Positions 25,856 through 34,924 are shown, numbered from the stretch's first letter. The stretch: DNA of 64,000 bases from an uncultured Alphaproteobacteria bacterium (GCA_944392315.1 CALXWH010000003.1:1-64000), one strand, 5' to 3'. Notes: generated from the sequence alone by a model not told the origin. Program-made: numbers and translations.

Positions 25856-27082
25856 ATGAAAGACGCCAGCAGAGTTCAGGCTATTATTGAAACGCTAGAG
25901 AGTATCTTTGAGGATAAATTTCCGGCGGATAATATTCTTGATAAATATTTTAAAGACCGGCGCTATATCGGCTCTAAGGATAGGCGTTTTATTGCCGATA
26001 ATGTTTGGGCGATTATTCGTCAGCGGATGCATTTGTCCGAGGCACTCGGCGGGGTGGTTTCGGCAAGGCTTTTTGCAGCGCTTCATTTTGTTGATAAAGA
26101 TTTGGATTTGCTTTTTAACGGGGAGGAATATGCCCCTCTAGTACTTAGCCGAGAGGAGAAAAATTTACTCGCTAAAGCGCAAGAGTTTGAGGATTTTTCT
26201 CAATATGCTTGTTATGAATGTCCACGTTGGCTCTTTGATAAAATCAATAATCCGGCGCTTATTGATGCGCTCAACACGACAGCGCCGGTTGATGTGCGGG
26301 CGAATTTGGTTGACCGTGAACACGCTCAGGAACGTTTGCGCAAAGAAGGATTGTTCTTTTCTTTCACCCCATATTCCCCTATCGGTTTACGCTCTCACGA
26401 CCGTATTAACCTTAATAACTGTATGACTTATCAAGACGGCGAAATTGAAGTAATGGATGAGGCTTCTCAACTTATCGCTTTGTTATGTCGGGTGAAACCT
26501 TTTCATAAAGTGATTGACTATTGCGCCGGTGCAGGTGGAAAATCTTTAGCTATCGGGGCTCTGCTTCACAACGAAGGACTGATTTGGGCGCATGATATCA
26601 GTCAAGAAAGGCTTTCTCGTATCAAAAAAAGAGCGGAACGCTTGGACATTCAAAATATTAAGACCATTGCATCCGTGCAAGATAAAGATTATACGCGTTT
26701 TATTATTGATGCGCCCTGCTCCGGCTCCGGAACATGGCGGCGCACACCGGATGCAAAATATCGGTTATCTCAGCAGCGGCTCAATGAACTTTGCCGGACA
26801 CAGGCAGAGATTTTGGACTTTGGTGCGGAACACACAGCTCCTAACGGACGACTCATTTATATCACTTGTTCGGTTTTGCCGGATGAAAATGAACAACAAA
26901 TTGAAGCCTTTTTAAGCCGGCACCCGGACTTTGAGACGCTTGACCATCGTGCCTTATGGAAAGATGTTCTTGATATTGCCGTCTTTCCGTTTGATAATGA
27001 AAGATGGTTGAAATTTTCACCGCTACGCACACAAACTGACGGTTTCTTCTTCTGCGCTTTACAAAGAAAACAGGTTCTCTAA
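25856..27082 (+). CDS. RsmB/NOP2-family RNA (cytosine-5) methyltransferase
   Basis: A 408-residue SAM-dependent enzyme, probably acting on 16S rRNA or tRNA cytosine. The N-terminal ~130 residues look like a NusB/RsmB-type helical RNA-binding domain. The Rossmann methyltransferase domain has motif I DYCAGAGGKSLA, motif IV DAPCSGSGTWRR with the product-release Cys, and motif VI TCSVLPDEN with the catalytic Cys. Start ATG 25856 has AGGATAACAG upstream. RsmB itself is a reasonable guess but other family members cannot be excluded. Confidence 0.9.
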   Translation: MKDASRVQAIIETLESIFEDKFPADNILDKYFKDRRYIGSKDRRFIADNVWAIIRQRMHLSEALGGVVSARLFAALHFVDKDLDLLFNGEEYAPLVLSREEKNLLAKAQEFEDFSQYACYECPRWLFDKINNPALIDALNTTAPVDVRANLVDREHAQERLRKEGLFFSFTPYSPIGLRSHDRINLNNCMTYQDGEIEVMDEASQLIALLCRVKPFHKVIDYCAGAGGKSLAIGALLHNEGLIWAHDISQERLSRIKKRAERLDIQNIKTIASVQDKDYTRFIIDAPCSGSGTWRRTPDAKYRLSQQRLNELCRTQAEILDFGAEHTAPNGRLIYITCSVLPDENEQQIEAFLSRHPDFETLDHRALWKDVLDIAVFPFDNERWLKFSPLRTQTDGFFFCALQRKQVL

Positions 27083-27219
27083 ACGGATGTGTTTAAATCT
27101 TTTTTAGGACTTGATTTTCTTTTGCTTTTCTTTTATGCTATTTTTTAATCTGAAATACTTATCGGACATTGCTCCTTTTCGTTCAAAACGTATATATAAA
27201 AAAGGAAATAATAAACGTT

Positions 27220-27804
27220 ATGATTTTATATTTGATGAGACACGGGCAAACAGATTGGAACGCAACCGGAAAGCTGCAGGGCAGAACAGATACGCAGCTT
27301 AATGAAATCGGTGCCGCTCAAGTTCACGAGGCCTCATTGAAACTTATCGGGGAGCAGATTGAAACAATTTATGCCAGCGACCTTAAAAGAGCTAAAAAAA
27401 GTGCCGACATTGCCAGCAATGTTTTAGATTTGCCGGTGCACTATACCAAACGCTTGAGAGAAATGAGTTTCGGTAAAGCCGAAGGGATGACAAAAAATGA
27501 TATTCAAGCGGTTTTTCCATATATTTATCAGGCTTTTAATGATGTTAAAAATCCGGACCGTTATGATATTTGTTACCCCGGCGGAGAAACTATCGGTGAA
27601 GTGCAACAGAGATTTATGAAACTGGTTAATAAACTGTTTGAAGAAGGACGTGAACGCGTTTTGCTCGTGACGCACGGGATGCTTATTCGGATTTTTACTG
27701 AAACTTGTTTGAAAAAAACTTTCCGACTCGAAAATGGGTCCGTGCTTAGGGTCGTTTTTGATGAAAAATCTAAAAAATTTAAATCCCCTAAAATCCTTTT
27801 TTGA
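27220..27804 (+). CDS. Histidine phosphatase (phosphoglycerate mutase-like)
   Basis: A 194-residue branch-1 histidine phosphatase. The phosphohistidine motif is LMRHGQTDWN near the N-terminus, with LQGRTDTQLNEIG following; the acid is in LREMSFGKAEG, and the second catalytic His lies in LLVTHGMLIR. I start at the ATG at 27220, which places the RHG motif at residues 7-9 as in the family; AAAGGA is ~13 bases upstream, a little far. Substrate cannot be read from sequence (phosphoglycerate, alpha-ribazole phosphate or others). Confidence 0.85.
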   Translation: MILYLMRHGQTDWNATGKLQGRTDTQLNEIGAAQVHEASLKLIGEQIETIYASDLKRAKKSADIASNVLDLPVHYTKRLREMSFGKAEGMTKNDIQAVFPYIYQAFNDVKNPDRYDICYPGGETIGEVQQRFMKLVNKLFEEGRERVLLVTHGMLIRIFTETCLKKTFRLENGSVLRVVFDEKSKKFKSPKILF

Positions 27805-27873
27805 TGATTTTTTGCGAAAAAAGATGAAAAATCTGTGATTTAAATCTTGCACTCTCTTGTAAATATAATCCTT

Positions 27874-27902
27874 TTGACTATTATATACTTGTTTTGTAAT
27901 TT
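27874..27902 (+). promoter_or_regulatory. Probable promoter of DUF805 gene
   Basis: TTGACT (27874-27879), 17-base spacer, TAATTT (27897-27902), ~15 bases before the start codon at 27918; the leader would be very short. GTGAGGAA acts as ribosome binding site. Confidence 0.4.
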
Positions 27903-27917
27903 TTTTGTGAGGAAAAT

Positions 27918-28961
27918 ATGGTTAGTAAAAAAACGAATGCTGCAAAGCAAACGGCTTCTCTGAAAAAAGCAGAAGATACGGCTCTTGCCGAACCGAAGAA
28001 AAAAACTTCAACGGTTAAATCTAAAGCGGCTGCTCCTAAAAAAAGCACCGAAAAAGAGGTTAAAAAACAAGTTGTGCCCGAAACTCATAATGTTGATGTT
28101 GTCGGCGATGTCTTAAACATTAAATCTCAAAATGAAGCAAAAAAGGCCGGAAAATCCTCACGTAGCACTTCGTCTAAAGTTAAAGAAGAAGCTGTTGTGG
28201 AAGCGGCTGCTCCTGAAAGCAAAAATGCTTCTCATTCTAACAAACATGCTGCTGTTAAAGAAAATGCTAAAATTGCCGAAGCTAAAAAATTTGCTGAAAT
28301 GAAAGGTATTTTGGCTGAAATTGATACCGAAGCTGATGCGGAAAATTCTGCTGCTTGCGGCGGGGCATGGTGCGCTTGGCTTAACGCTTATAAAAATATA
28401 TTTAATTTTAAGGGCAGAAGCTCTCGCTTTGAATTTTGGAGCTTTATGCTGATTAATATGTTTATCTTGCTCGCTTTTTGCCTTGGCATTGAATTTATGG
28501 GGGATTCTTTGCTGACGATGACGCTGTCTGCCGTTGTGTATATTGCACAAATCATTGTTTATTTGGCGATGTTTGTCAGACGTTTGCACGATGCCGGATA
28601 CAGCTCTTGGAAAGGCTTTTTCAAACCGCTTTTGATTTCGTGGATTTTAACGGCGGCTACTTCCGTTTATCTCGTTACATTTACGCCGGTTGATCCTTTG
28701 GCGATACAAATTGCTCTTGTTGTTGCCGTTTTGCTCCTTTTGACTTATGGGTATTATGCCATCAAGACTTTTGTTGCCGCCGGTTTCTTTGAAGAAGAGA
28801 AAAATGCTAATGTTTACGGCGCCGCTTCGTTTATTGATGATGCGCACAAAATGAGAAGCCTGAAATATGCTTCTATTTATCTTTTGATTATTATCTTGGG
28901 ATATTTGATTTCGCTCTCTTCTATCTTTTATGGCGTTCTTGCCAGCATTTACGCTTACTAA
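27918..28961 (+). CDS. DUF805 membrane protein with long Lys/Ala-rich N-terminus
   Basis: A 347-residue protein. Residues 1-140 are Lys/Ala/Glu-rich and probably disordered; this extension is much longer than in typical DUF805 proteins (~120-150 residues total). The DUF805 domain starts near residue 155 with a YKNIFNFKGRSSRFEFW motif, followed by hydrophobic segments and the second family signature RRLHDAGYSSWKGFF. A last membrane span closes the protein. The function of DUF805 is not established. A terminator follows within 30 bases. Confidence 0.88.
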   Translation: MVSKKTNAAKQTASLKKAEDTALAEPKKKTSTVKSKAAAPKKSTEKEVKKQVVPETHNVDVVGDVLNIKSQNEAKKAGKSSRSTSSKVKEEAVVEAAAPESKNASHSNKHAAVKENAKIAEAKKFAEMKGILAEIDTEADAENSAACGGAWCAWLNAYKNIFNFKGRSSRFEFWSFMLINMFILLAFCLGIEFMGDSLLTMTLSAVVYIAQIIVYLAMFVRRLHDAGYSSWKGFFKPLLISWILTAATSVYLVTFTPVDPLAIQIALVVAVLLLLTYGYYAIKTFVAAGFFEEEKNANVYGAASFIDDAHKMRSLKYASIYLLIIILGYLISLSSIFYGVLASIYAY

Positions 28962-28984
28962 AGGTGGATAATCGGGTTGTTTTA

Positions 28985-29017
28985 GAGGGAACAGTCTTGT
29001 GATTGTTTCCTCTTTTT
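28985..29017 (+). terminator. Intrinsic terminator of DUF805 gene
   Basis: GAGGGAACA (28985-28993) pairs with TGTTTCCTC (29004-29012), followed by five T residues. A further weaker hairpin with a T run on the minus strand at ~29029-29056 could end the lexA-mtnN transcript. The rest of 29057-29175 shows no gene. Confidence 0.75.
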
Positions 29018-29175
29018 GTATCATGCACAAAAAAAGCAGGAGATTGCCTCTGCTCTTTTATGTTTTGCATCATTCTACTTTTTCTTTTAATTTTTCCAGC
29101 ACTCTAATTTTTTATGCTGCATTTTACTTTTCTTTAATTTCTTCTTGATCTCTTGTATTGTTTCCCTTCTCTTGC

Positions 29176-29862
29176 TTACAGCCATTCTTCATTCAGCGCG
29201 TGCAAAACGACATCAACCATTAAGGCAGCTTTTTCGGGAACATTTTGCCAGAAATTGTTATATTCTTCCTCTTGATTAACTTTCCCGACGACATCACTGA
29301 TAATCCGCAAAGAAATATATGGACGCCGCTCGTTCAAAAACGCCGTTTGGGCAATAGCAGCACTTTCCATATCAACGGCCAGAGCTTCGGGAAATTCTTT
29401 TTTTATTTCTTTTAACCGTTTGGCATCGGTCAAAAATTGATCTCCGCTGACGGTTAATCCCGCTTTCAGATATCCTTCCGGCAAACCTTCTATTATCTTC
29501 CCGATAATGTTCGGACGTGTTTCAAAATACAACGGCAATCCCTGCACTTGGCCTTTGGCATTGGGCTCTCCGCACCACACATCATGATAACATACCTTTT
29601 CGGCCAGCACGATATCTCCTTGTTGCAGACTGGTATCTACCCCTCCGGCAAGCCCCGTGGTCATAAGCAAATCCGCACCGGCATCGCACGCCTTTTGCGC
29701 CGCTAAGGCCGCATTTACTTTACCGATACCGCTTTTTATCAGCAGTATCTTATTGCCGTGAGCTTCCGTTTCCGGAAAATCTCCGTCTTCTGAAAAATTA
29801 TACAGTTTGCGGACAGCATCATATTCACTATCCATTGCGGTTATGACGGCTATGGTTTTCAT
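29176..29862 (-). CDS. mtnN: 5'-methylthioadenosine/S-adenosylhomocysteine nucleosidase
   Basis: A 228-residue nucleosidase that cleaves adenine from MTA and SAH, recycling products of SAM-dependent reactions. The family pattern is present: ITAMDSEY at the start (catalytic Glu region), TTGLAGGVD, the VSGDQF loop, AVDMESAAIAQ (ribose-binding Met-Glu), and ISD with the catalytic Asp. Length is normal. The start lies 11 bases downstream of the lexA stop, so mtnN is probably co-transcribed with lexA and thus weakly SOS-linked, which is an unusual pairing. Confidence 0.93.
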   Translation of the reverse strand: MKTIAVITAMDSEYDAVRKLYNFSEDGDFPETEAHGNKILLIKSGIGKVNAALAAQKACDAGADLLMTTGLAGGVDTSLQQGDIVLAEKVCYHDVWCGEPNAKGQVQGLPLYFETRPNIIGKIIEGLPEGYLKAGLTVSGDQFLTDAKRLKEIKKEFPEALAVDMESAAIAQTAFLNERRPYISLRIISDVVGKVNQEEEYNNFWQNVPEKAALMVDVVLHALNEEWL

Positions 29863-29873
29863 CTTGGCTCCTC

Positions 29874-30551
29874 TTAATTATATTTGCGAACGATACCGTA
29901 CAAAATACCTTGTATTTTTAAGCGGTCTGCCGTTAATTTTATCGGACTGTAATCTTTATTGCAAGGTAATAACCAAACTTCATTACCGCCTTTTTTATCC
30001 AATACCTTCAACGTAGCTTCTTCATTATCTACCAAAGCCACAACGATTTGACCATTTTCGGCTCTATCGGCTCTGCGGATGATGGCCGTATCGCCATCAA
30101 AAATCCCTGCCTCAATCATAGATTCACCTTCAATCGTCAGCGCGTATAGTTCTGATTTGGTAGAAAAGCTTTTGGGGATATAAATGTACTCTGACGGATT
30201 GGCTATGGCCTCTATCGGGGTGCCGGCAGCGATTTTGCCATACAATGGTATCATCAACGAAAATTCTGTTTCTCCGTTATCATTGGCAAAATGTTCTGCC
30301 TCTGAGAGTTCTTCCGCCTCGTCTAAATGCGCTTCAATTTGCGGGACTTTTAAGACTTCCAAGGCGCGGGCTTTATGCGCCAGTTTACGAATAAATCCTC
30401 TTTCTTCCAGGGCGTTTATCAAAGCGTGAATACCGGATTTTGACTTTAACCCGACCGCGTTTTTCATCTCTTCAAATGATGGTGAGTGGCCGGTTTCTTT
30501 AATGAAATTATCTATATAAACCAATAGCTTATGTTGTTTTGGCGTTAACAT
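29874..30551 (-). CDS. lexA: SOS repressor LexA
   Basis: A 225-residue repressor-protease. The N-terminal winged helix-turn-helix (residues 1-65) begins with LTPKQHKLL and contains the recognition helix around SKSGIHALINALEERG. The self-cleavage site is Ala109-Gly110 (KIAAG), and the catalytic Ser144 (GESM) and Lys182 (ATLK) are in place. It is autoregulated: a GTTC-N7-GTTC operator overlaps its -10 element. Length and order match alphaproteobacterial LexA. mtnN follows in the same transcript. Confidence 0.97.
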   Translation of the reverse strand: MLTPKQHKLLVYIDNFIKETGHSPSFEEMKNAVGLKSKSGIHALINALEERGFIRKLAHKARALEVLKVPQIEAHLDEAEELSEAEHFANDNGETEFSLMIPLYGKIAAGTPIEAIANPSEYIYIPKSFSTKSELYALTIEGESMIEAGIFDGDTAIIRRADRAENGQIVVALVDNEEATLKVLDKKGGNEVWLLPCNKDYSPIKLTADRLKIQGILYGIVRKYN

Positions 30552-30576
30552 ATTCCCTCCGTCTGTGTTTAATTTT

Positions 30577-30591
30577 GTTCTACTTTAGTTC
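30577..30591 (-). promoter_or_regulatory. SOS box (LexA operator) of lexA
   Basis: Plus strand reads GTTC (30577-30580), seven bases, GTTC (30588-30591): the alphaproteobacterial LexA binding site. It covers the -10 element of the lexA promoter, giving classic autorepression. Confidence 0.88.
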
Positions 30592-30610
30592 TTTTTATCA
30601 GACTTGTCAA
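30582..30610 (-). promoter_or_regulatory. lexA promoter
   Basis: Minus-strand TTGACA (30605-30610), 17-base spacer, TAAAGT (30582-30587) within the SOS box. Confidence 0.75.
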
Positions 30611-30633
30611 GCGCTTTTTTTTCTCTCTCCTTT

Positions 30634-31911
30634 TCACACTCTCTGGCAGGCTTGCAGGCGGCTTAAATATTCGTTTTTGCTTAAGTCATAACCGTTTTTT
30701 ATCAGCTCTTTACTGGTTAATTTTTCTGCTACCAACCGACGGCGCATTTCTAAAACATTGTAGCTTATCTGCTTATCCGTTTTCTTGGGATGCTCGTACC
30801 CATAGGTCTTATGCTGGATGGCTCGCAAAATTTTTAATACGGTTGCAACTTTGATGTCTGTTCCGGCTAATTCGTGCGCGACATTCGGATAGGAATATAC
30901 CAAACTCAATGGCAATATCTTTTTATAGCTTTCAGGATATTTTCCCCAACCGATGTCAAAACGAGATTCGCCTTTGACGCGATATGGATGCGCTGTGCAG
31001 TTGCCGATGATAATGTCTGATGCGATACCATTTAGATTATCATATGAAAAATAACGCTCATACTCGTTTTGACTGGGTTTATACGCGGGCATAATAAAGT
31101 TTACGCCTTGGCATGTCCCGGCCTTTTCCATTTGCGCAAAGCTCCATGCAAATTCCGTGGCCACACGGGTTTGATACACCGGATAGCCGAACATGGCGAA
31201 TTTTACCTCTCTGTTACCCCAGATTTTATTTTTTATCTCGGATAATCTTTGAATATTATCCTTGGTGGAGATATCATAGGCTTCGCTGATGCACTCATCC
31301 ACTATTTCATGCGAAACACCCATCGCCTTAAAATAACGACGATACATTTCTTGCTCGGACCCCACATTATAAATTAAACTTGAATCGGTAAAGTCTGAAT
31401 TGCCTTGATTATCCCTTAAACCTAAAAAAATTAGTTTGACAGCCTGTTTGGTGCGGCGCAAATGTTTAAACCATGCATAAACGGCCGGACTTGCGGCTCC
31501 CGGATGTCCTGAAAACACCACAAATGCATCGGTATCGGCGGGTAAGTTCGTGTAGTCATAACCGATAATCTTTCTGTTATACCCTTTAAACGTTATAACC
31601 TCTCCGGCTTTGATGCGGCCCTGTTCTTCGGCTCTTAAGATTGTTTTCTTTTCTGAAGGTAGAAATAAAAACTCAGGTACTGGGGCTTCAGATATTTGAG
31701 CTTTCTTTGCGGTTTCTATCGCTGATTTTAAATTGAAATCTTTTTGATTAACTAAACCATACACATAGCGCGCATAGGTTACAAATGCGGCAAATTCCTC
31801 TCTATAATGTCCGCGGCGACGCCATTCTTCGGCATAATCGCTATATTTTAACTCTTGTTTTTTGCAGATTGCCGTGACGATTTTTTCATATACGCTATGG
31901 TGGTGCAACAT
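30634..31911 (-). CDS. DUF218/YdcF-like hypothetical protein
   Basis: A 425-residue soluble protein. The central region carries DAFVVFSGHPG (strand plus Ser-Gly-His loop) and SDFTDSSLIYNVGSEQEMYRRYF, followed by MFGYPVYQTRVATEFAW. This matches the general order of DUF218/YdcF-type Rossmann-like proteins (SGG-type loop, helix with E/Y residues, then strand with Y-x-x-R). It has the same general layout as the protein at 12369-13547, so the two may be distant paralogues. I start at ATG 31911, with AGAGGG six bases upstream; a longer frame to 32004 has no such site and would overlap the region upstream of the divergent esterase gene. Function unknown. Confidence 0.6.
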   Translation of the reverse strand: MLHHHSVYEKIVTAICKKQELKYSDYAEEWRRRGHYREEFAAFVTYARYVYGLVNQKDFNLKSAIETAKKAQISEAPVPEFLFLPSEKKTILRAEEQGRIKAGEVITFKGYNRKIIGYDYTNLPADTDAFVVFSGHPGAASPAVYAWFKHLRRTKQAVKLIFLGLRDNQGNSDFTDSSLIYNVGSEQEMYRRYFKAMGVSHEIVDECISEAYDISTKDNIQRLSEIKNKIWGNREVKFAMFGYPVYQTRVATEFAWSFAQMEKAGTCQGVNFIMPAYKPSQNEYERYFSYDNLNGIASDIIIGNCTAHPYRVKGESRFDIGWGKYPESYKKILPLSLVYSYPNVAHELAGTDIKVATVLKILRAIQHKTYGYEHPKKTDKQISYNVLEMRRRLVAEKLTSKELIKNGYDLSKNEYLSRLQACQRV

Positions 31912-32026
31912 GATTTCCCTCTTTTGTTTCTGAAAATTCTTACTCAATATTCGTAAATTTTTCGTATATATTAGCTTATTCTTAACTTTTATGCGGCTAA
32001 ACATCTTTATATTAAAGGGGGATTTT

Positions 32027-32725
32027 ATGAGTATCTATAAATACAAAGCTTTTCAGTCCGGCAGTAAGGTTAATAAACTTATTGTGTTCTTGCATGGATA
32101 TAACAGCTGTATTGAAGATGTTGAACCGTTTGCCGAAACTCTGGCTCAAAATGTTCCGGGGGCTTTGGTTGTGGTACCGGAGGCCGATATGCAAAGCGAA
32201 CGAAACCCCGCTAAAAAACAATGGTACGCCTTGGTTGATGTTGACCCGGATCGTAAGAGAAGAAAGCCCGAAACATCCACCGCTGAAATTGTGGAAATTT
32301 ATAACAAAACCGGTCTTCGTATCAGTCAGGTTGCTAAAAAATTAAATTCTTTTATTACCTCCTTGCAACGCGAACTTAAAGTGAAGAATAAAGATACTTT
32401 TTTGATGGGCTTTTCTCAAGGGGCCATGCTTTCTATGTATGTCGGATTGACACGCAAATATGAACTTGGAGGCGTTTTCCCCTTTGCAGGAATTATTTGC
32501 GGCAAAGATATGCTTGAAAAAGAACTTTCTTCTCGGCCGGAAATTTATTTATTCCATGGCACCAGCGATCTGTCCGTTCAGTATAAGACTCTTGATTTTA
32601 CTAAAGACTGGCTGGAAAAGCACAATATTGATTGGGAAGCGATTGAATATGACGGGATTGAACATCGCTTGATTGATGAAGAAATGAAAGATGCGGCTTC
32701 CATCATCAACCGTCGTTATCGCTAA
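32027..32725 (+). CDS. Alpha/beta hydrolase, phospholipase/carboxylesterase type
   Basis: A 232-residue cytoplasmic esterase. The oxyanion-hole region is FLHGYNS, the nucleophile elbow GFSQG (Ser), the acid lies in LFHGTSDLSVQY (Asp), and the His in GIEHRLIDEE. This is the architecture of carboxylesterase/acyl-protein thioesterase-like enzymes (Abhydrolase_2). The ATG at 32027 is chosen because AAGGGGGA precedes it; the ORF could extend to 31991 without support. The gene ends 6 bases before the convergent gene's stop. Confidence 0.9.
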   Translation: MSIYKYKAFQSGSKVNKLIVFLHGYNSCIEDVEPFAETLAQNVPGALVVVPEADMQSERNPAKKQWYALVDVDPDRKRRKPETSTAEIVEIYNKTGLRISQVAKKLNSFITSLQRELKVKNKDTFLMGFSQGAMLSMYVGLTRKYELGGVFPFAGIICGKDMLEKELSSRPEIYLFHGTSDLSVQYKTLDFTKDWLEKHNIDWEAIEYDGIEHRLIDEEMKDAASIINRRYR

Positions 32726-32731
32726 TTTTCT

Positions 32732-33700
32732 CTATTCGGCTCGGTTTTGATTGAGCCACTGTATCATTTGATGCAATTTTTGCGCTGTGGCTTCTGAACT
32801 TAGTTTTTCTGCGGTGATTTTTTGTGCCGCAATGATTTTTGTATTCACTATTTCCGGATGACTGAGATAATATGAAACTAACTTATCAACATCATCCATG
32901 CTCTCATATATAATGACATTATCTCCATATAGCTCTTTAACAGCCTCATTCGGGGTACTGAACACCAAAGCTCCGGAGGCAGCGGCTTCCATTATTTCGG
33001 GCTCAATATATTTTGTTTCAGGACTGTTTGGGGTATTATACAAAGCAGCAATATTGGCTTTTGATAAGAAAATTCCCCTTTCTCTGGCGCTGCCTTCTTT
33101 GGCTTGCAAAATATTTGCTCCATCTTCTCCGGCGCTTCCTAAAAACTTCACTCTTTTATCTTTACGCAATCTTTCTGCCAAGGGCGAAAGCGTGTTATCT
33201 CCATAATAAAGCACCGGATACTCTTTATACCCAGACTTAAAATTGTTCGTATTTAGCGAAAAGTCTGCCAAATTAACGCCCAATGTAAACTTGGCACTTT
33301 TGATATTGGAGCGGACATAGTGTTCATACAAATCTTGATATGGTGTTAGAACTATCACGTCTGATTGTATTTCATTCCAATTCAGCGGATAATAATTCTC
33401 ACTATAGATAAAATTATATTTTGCTTGCGAACGATTTATTTTTTCTGCATATCCCGATGACGATATCCACAAGCCGATACTGTCGTGTTTTTGAGTGTTT
33501 CTATCATTTATTTTAACTTCATACCCCAAACGCTTCAATTCATTGGCCAAACCTTGTTCGCGAGAATCTATTTGGTTTGTTTGCGTATAGATATAAATAA
33601 TCTCTTTCGTTGCTGCCAAAAACGGCAGGACGCATAGCGTCACTGCCGCGGCAACGGCCAATAGCCCAAGACTTATTTTTTGTGCTACAGGCAACTTCAT
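32732..33700 (-). CDS. Membrane-anchored CgeB-like glycosyltransferase-fold protein
   Basis: A 322-residue protein with one N-terminal hydrophobic segment (residues ~10-30), after which the whole chain is soluble. The C-terminal ~100 residues resemble the Glyco_trans_1_2/CgeB-type domain: a KYIEPEIMEAAASGALVFSTPNEAVKELYG stretch with later ESMDDVDKLVSYYLSHPE, i.e. the nucleotide-sugar Glu and EEL-like helix pattern. A charged N-terminus and the single span suggest the domain faces the periplasm or is anchored with a cytoplasmic domain; the orientation cannot be decided from sequence. It forms a pair with the upstream homologue (33703-34716, 2-base gap). Confidence 0.65.
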   Translation of the reverse strand: MKLPVAQKISLGLLAVAAAVTLCVLPFLAATKEIIYIYTQTNQIDSREQGLANELKRLGYEVKINDRNTQKHDSIGLWISSSGYAEKINRSQAKYNFIYSENYYPLNWNEIQSDVIVLTPYQDLYEHYVRSNIKSAKFTLGVNLADFSLNTNNFKSGYKEYPVLYYGDNTLSPLAERLRKDKRVKFLGSAGEDGANILQAKEGSARERGIFLSKANIAALYNTPNSPETKYIEPEIMEAAASGALVFSTPNEAVKELYGDNVIIYESMDDVDKLVSYYLSHPEIVNTKIIAAQKITAEKLSSEATAQKLHQMIQWLNQNRAE

Positions 33701-33702
33701 GC

Positions 33703-34716
33703 TTAGAGTTTCTTTTCGTTAATCAAAAACTCTACCAAGCCATTGATTCGTTGAACAAATAAATCAACGTTATACTCTGAAACAGCTATCTTATAGGCTT
33801 TCTCTGCCTTTTCTGCACGTGCCTTTTCATCATTGATATATTTGTTATATAACGTTTTCAATTCTTCAGCATTGTTATACATCGGAATAGCATCACCGAA
33901 AATTTCTTTTATTCCTTTGTTATACGGCGCAATCATAAAGCCTTTGCTTGCGGCTATATCATATACGCGAGACGGAACAATGCCCAAGCCTGCTTCATGG
34001 TCACTGACGTTTACCAAATTGATTTTAGCAGAAGAGAAATATGCGCCTAAATCGTTATCATGAATATATTCGCCTTTGATGAATTGATCATCAATGTTTC
34101 CAGTCCAGAAACGTCCGTAAATCTCTAACGGTAATTTGGCTTCTACGGCTGCTGCAATGGCCGTACTCGGACGGTCATTATCACCGACATAGAGCAAATC
34201 TCTCTCCAATTCTTTTTTCGGAGCCGGATAGAAAACAGACGGATCCGTAAATTCCGGAACAAATGCTGCCGCATATCCTGCACCCAATAAGTAATTATAG
34301 AAATCAGGTGATGATGTTGCTACACCGTCAAAGGCTTTGGTTTCTTCTTCAAACAGAGAATCATAATCTCTGATGTATACAATATTCACCCCTTTTGCAT
34401 TGGTCTTTACTTCATTATACGGACCATAGCCACGGATGTATAAATTTACACCGGCGTCTTTGGCTGCGTCCGGATATAAATTATCTTCCGTTGAGGCGAC
34501 AACATTATACCCGACACGCGCAAATGCTTTTTCCATTGCTCCGTTTATATCAGCTCGGTTCATCGTCCGATATTGGCGTAATTCCCCTATTCTTAAAGCT
34601 AACTTATTTAAGTCTGCCTTGGTTGCTCCACCTTTCATGGCAACTAAGCCAACTATTAAAGCCAGCAAAATTACCGTTAAGACAGAGAGTATTATCTTCA
34701 TGGTCTTATCACTCAT
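33703..34716 (-). CDS. Membrane-anchored CgeB-like glycosyltransferase-fold protein
   Basis: A 337-residue paralogue of the following gene. One hydrophobic anchor lies at residues ~8-28. The C-terminal half has VPSRVYDIAASKGFMIAPYNKGIKEIFG and NNAEELKTLYNKYINDEKAR, typical of the Glyco_trans_1_2 (CgeB) domain, including the Arg-x-x-(E/D) pattern though the usual Glu is Asp here. The N-terminal half has VNLYIRGYGPY and IVYIRDYDSLFEEE segments, like the DUF3880-type partner half. Its stop is 2 bases from the next start, so they are co-transcribed. No other envelope genes adjoin. Activity is uncertain because periplasmic location would deny it nucleotide sugars. Confidence 0.65.
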   Translation of the reverse strand: MSDKTMKIILSVLTVILLALIVGLVAMKGGATKADLNKLALRIGELRQYRTMNRADINGAMEKAFARVGYNVVASTEDNLYPDAAKDAGVNLYIRGYGPYNEVKTNAKGVNIVYIRDYDSLFEEETKAFDGVATSSPDFYNYLLGAGYAAAFVPEFTDPSVFYPAPKKELERDLLYVGDNDRPSTAIAAAVEAKLPLEIYGRFWTGNIDDQFIKGEYIHDNDLGAYFSSAKINLVNVSDHEAGLGIVPSRVYDIAASKGFMIAPYNKGIKEIFGDAIPMYNNAEELKTLYNKYINDEKARAEKAEKAYKIAVSEYNVDLFVQRINGLVEFLINEKKL

Positions 34717-34858
34717 AAACTATCTCCCTCATATTATCTAAGCTCTTATCTTAATCTCAGCTTTTCTGTCACTTGCTTTATAACAGTGCTTGTGGTTATT
34801 TTAAACATCTCTTTTTTCAGCTCAAGTTAAAACTTTTTCTTTACACAACTTTTAGTAT

Positions 34859-34887
34859 TTGACTTTTTAATTTTTGCTCCCTACATA
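34859..34887 (+). promoter_or_regulatory. Possible promoter of rubrerythrin gene
   Basis: TTGACT (34859-34864), 17-base spacer, TACATA (34882-34887), ~38 bases before the start codon. Confidence 0.4.
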
Positions 34888-34924
34888 TACGTTGTTCAAA
34901 TTTATTATGAAAGGGACTAATCTC

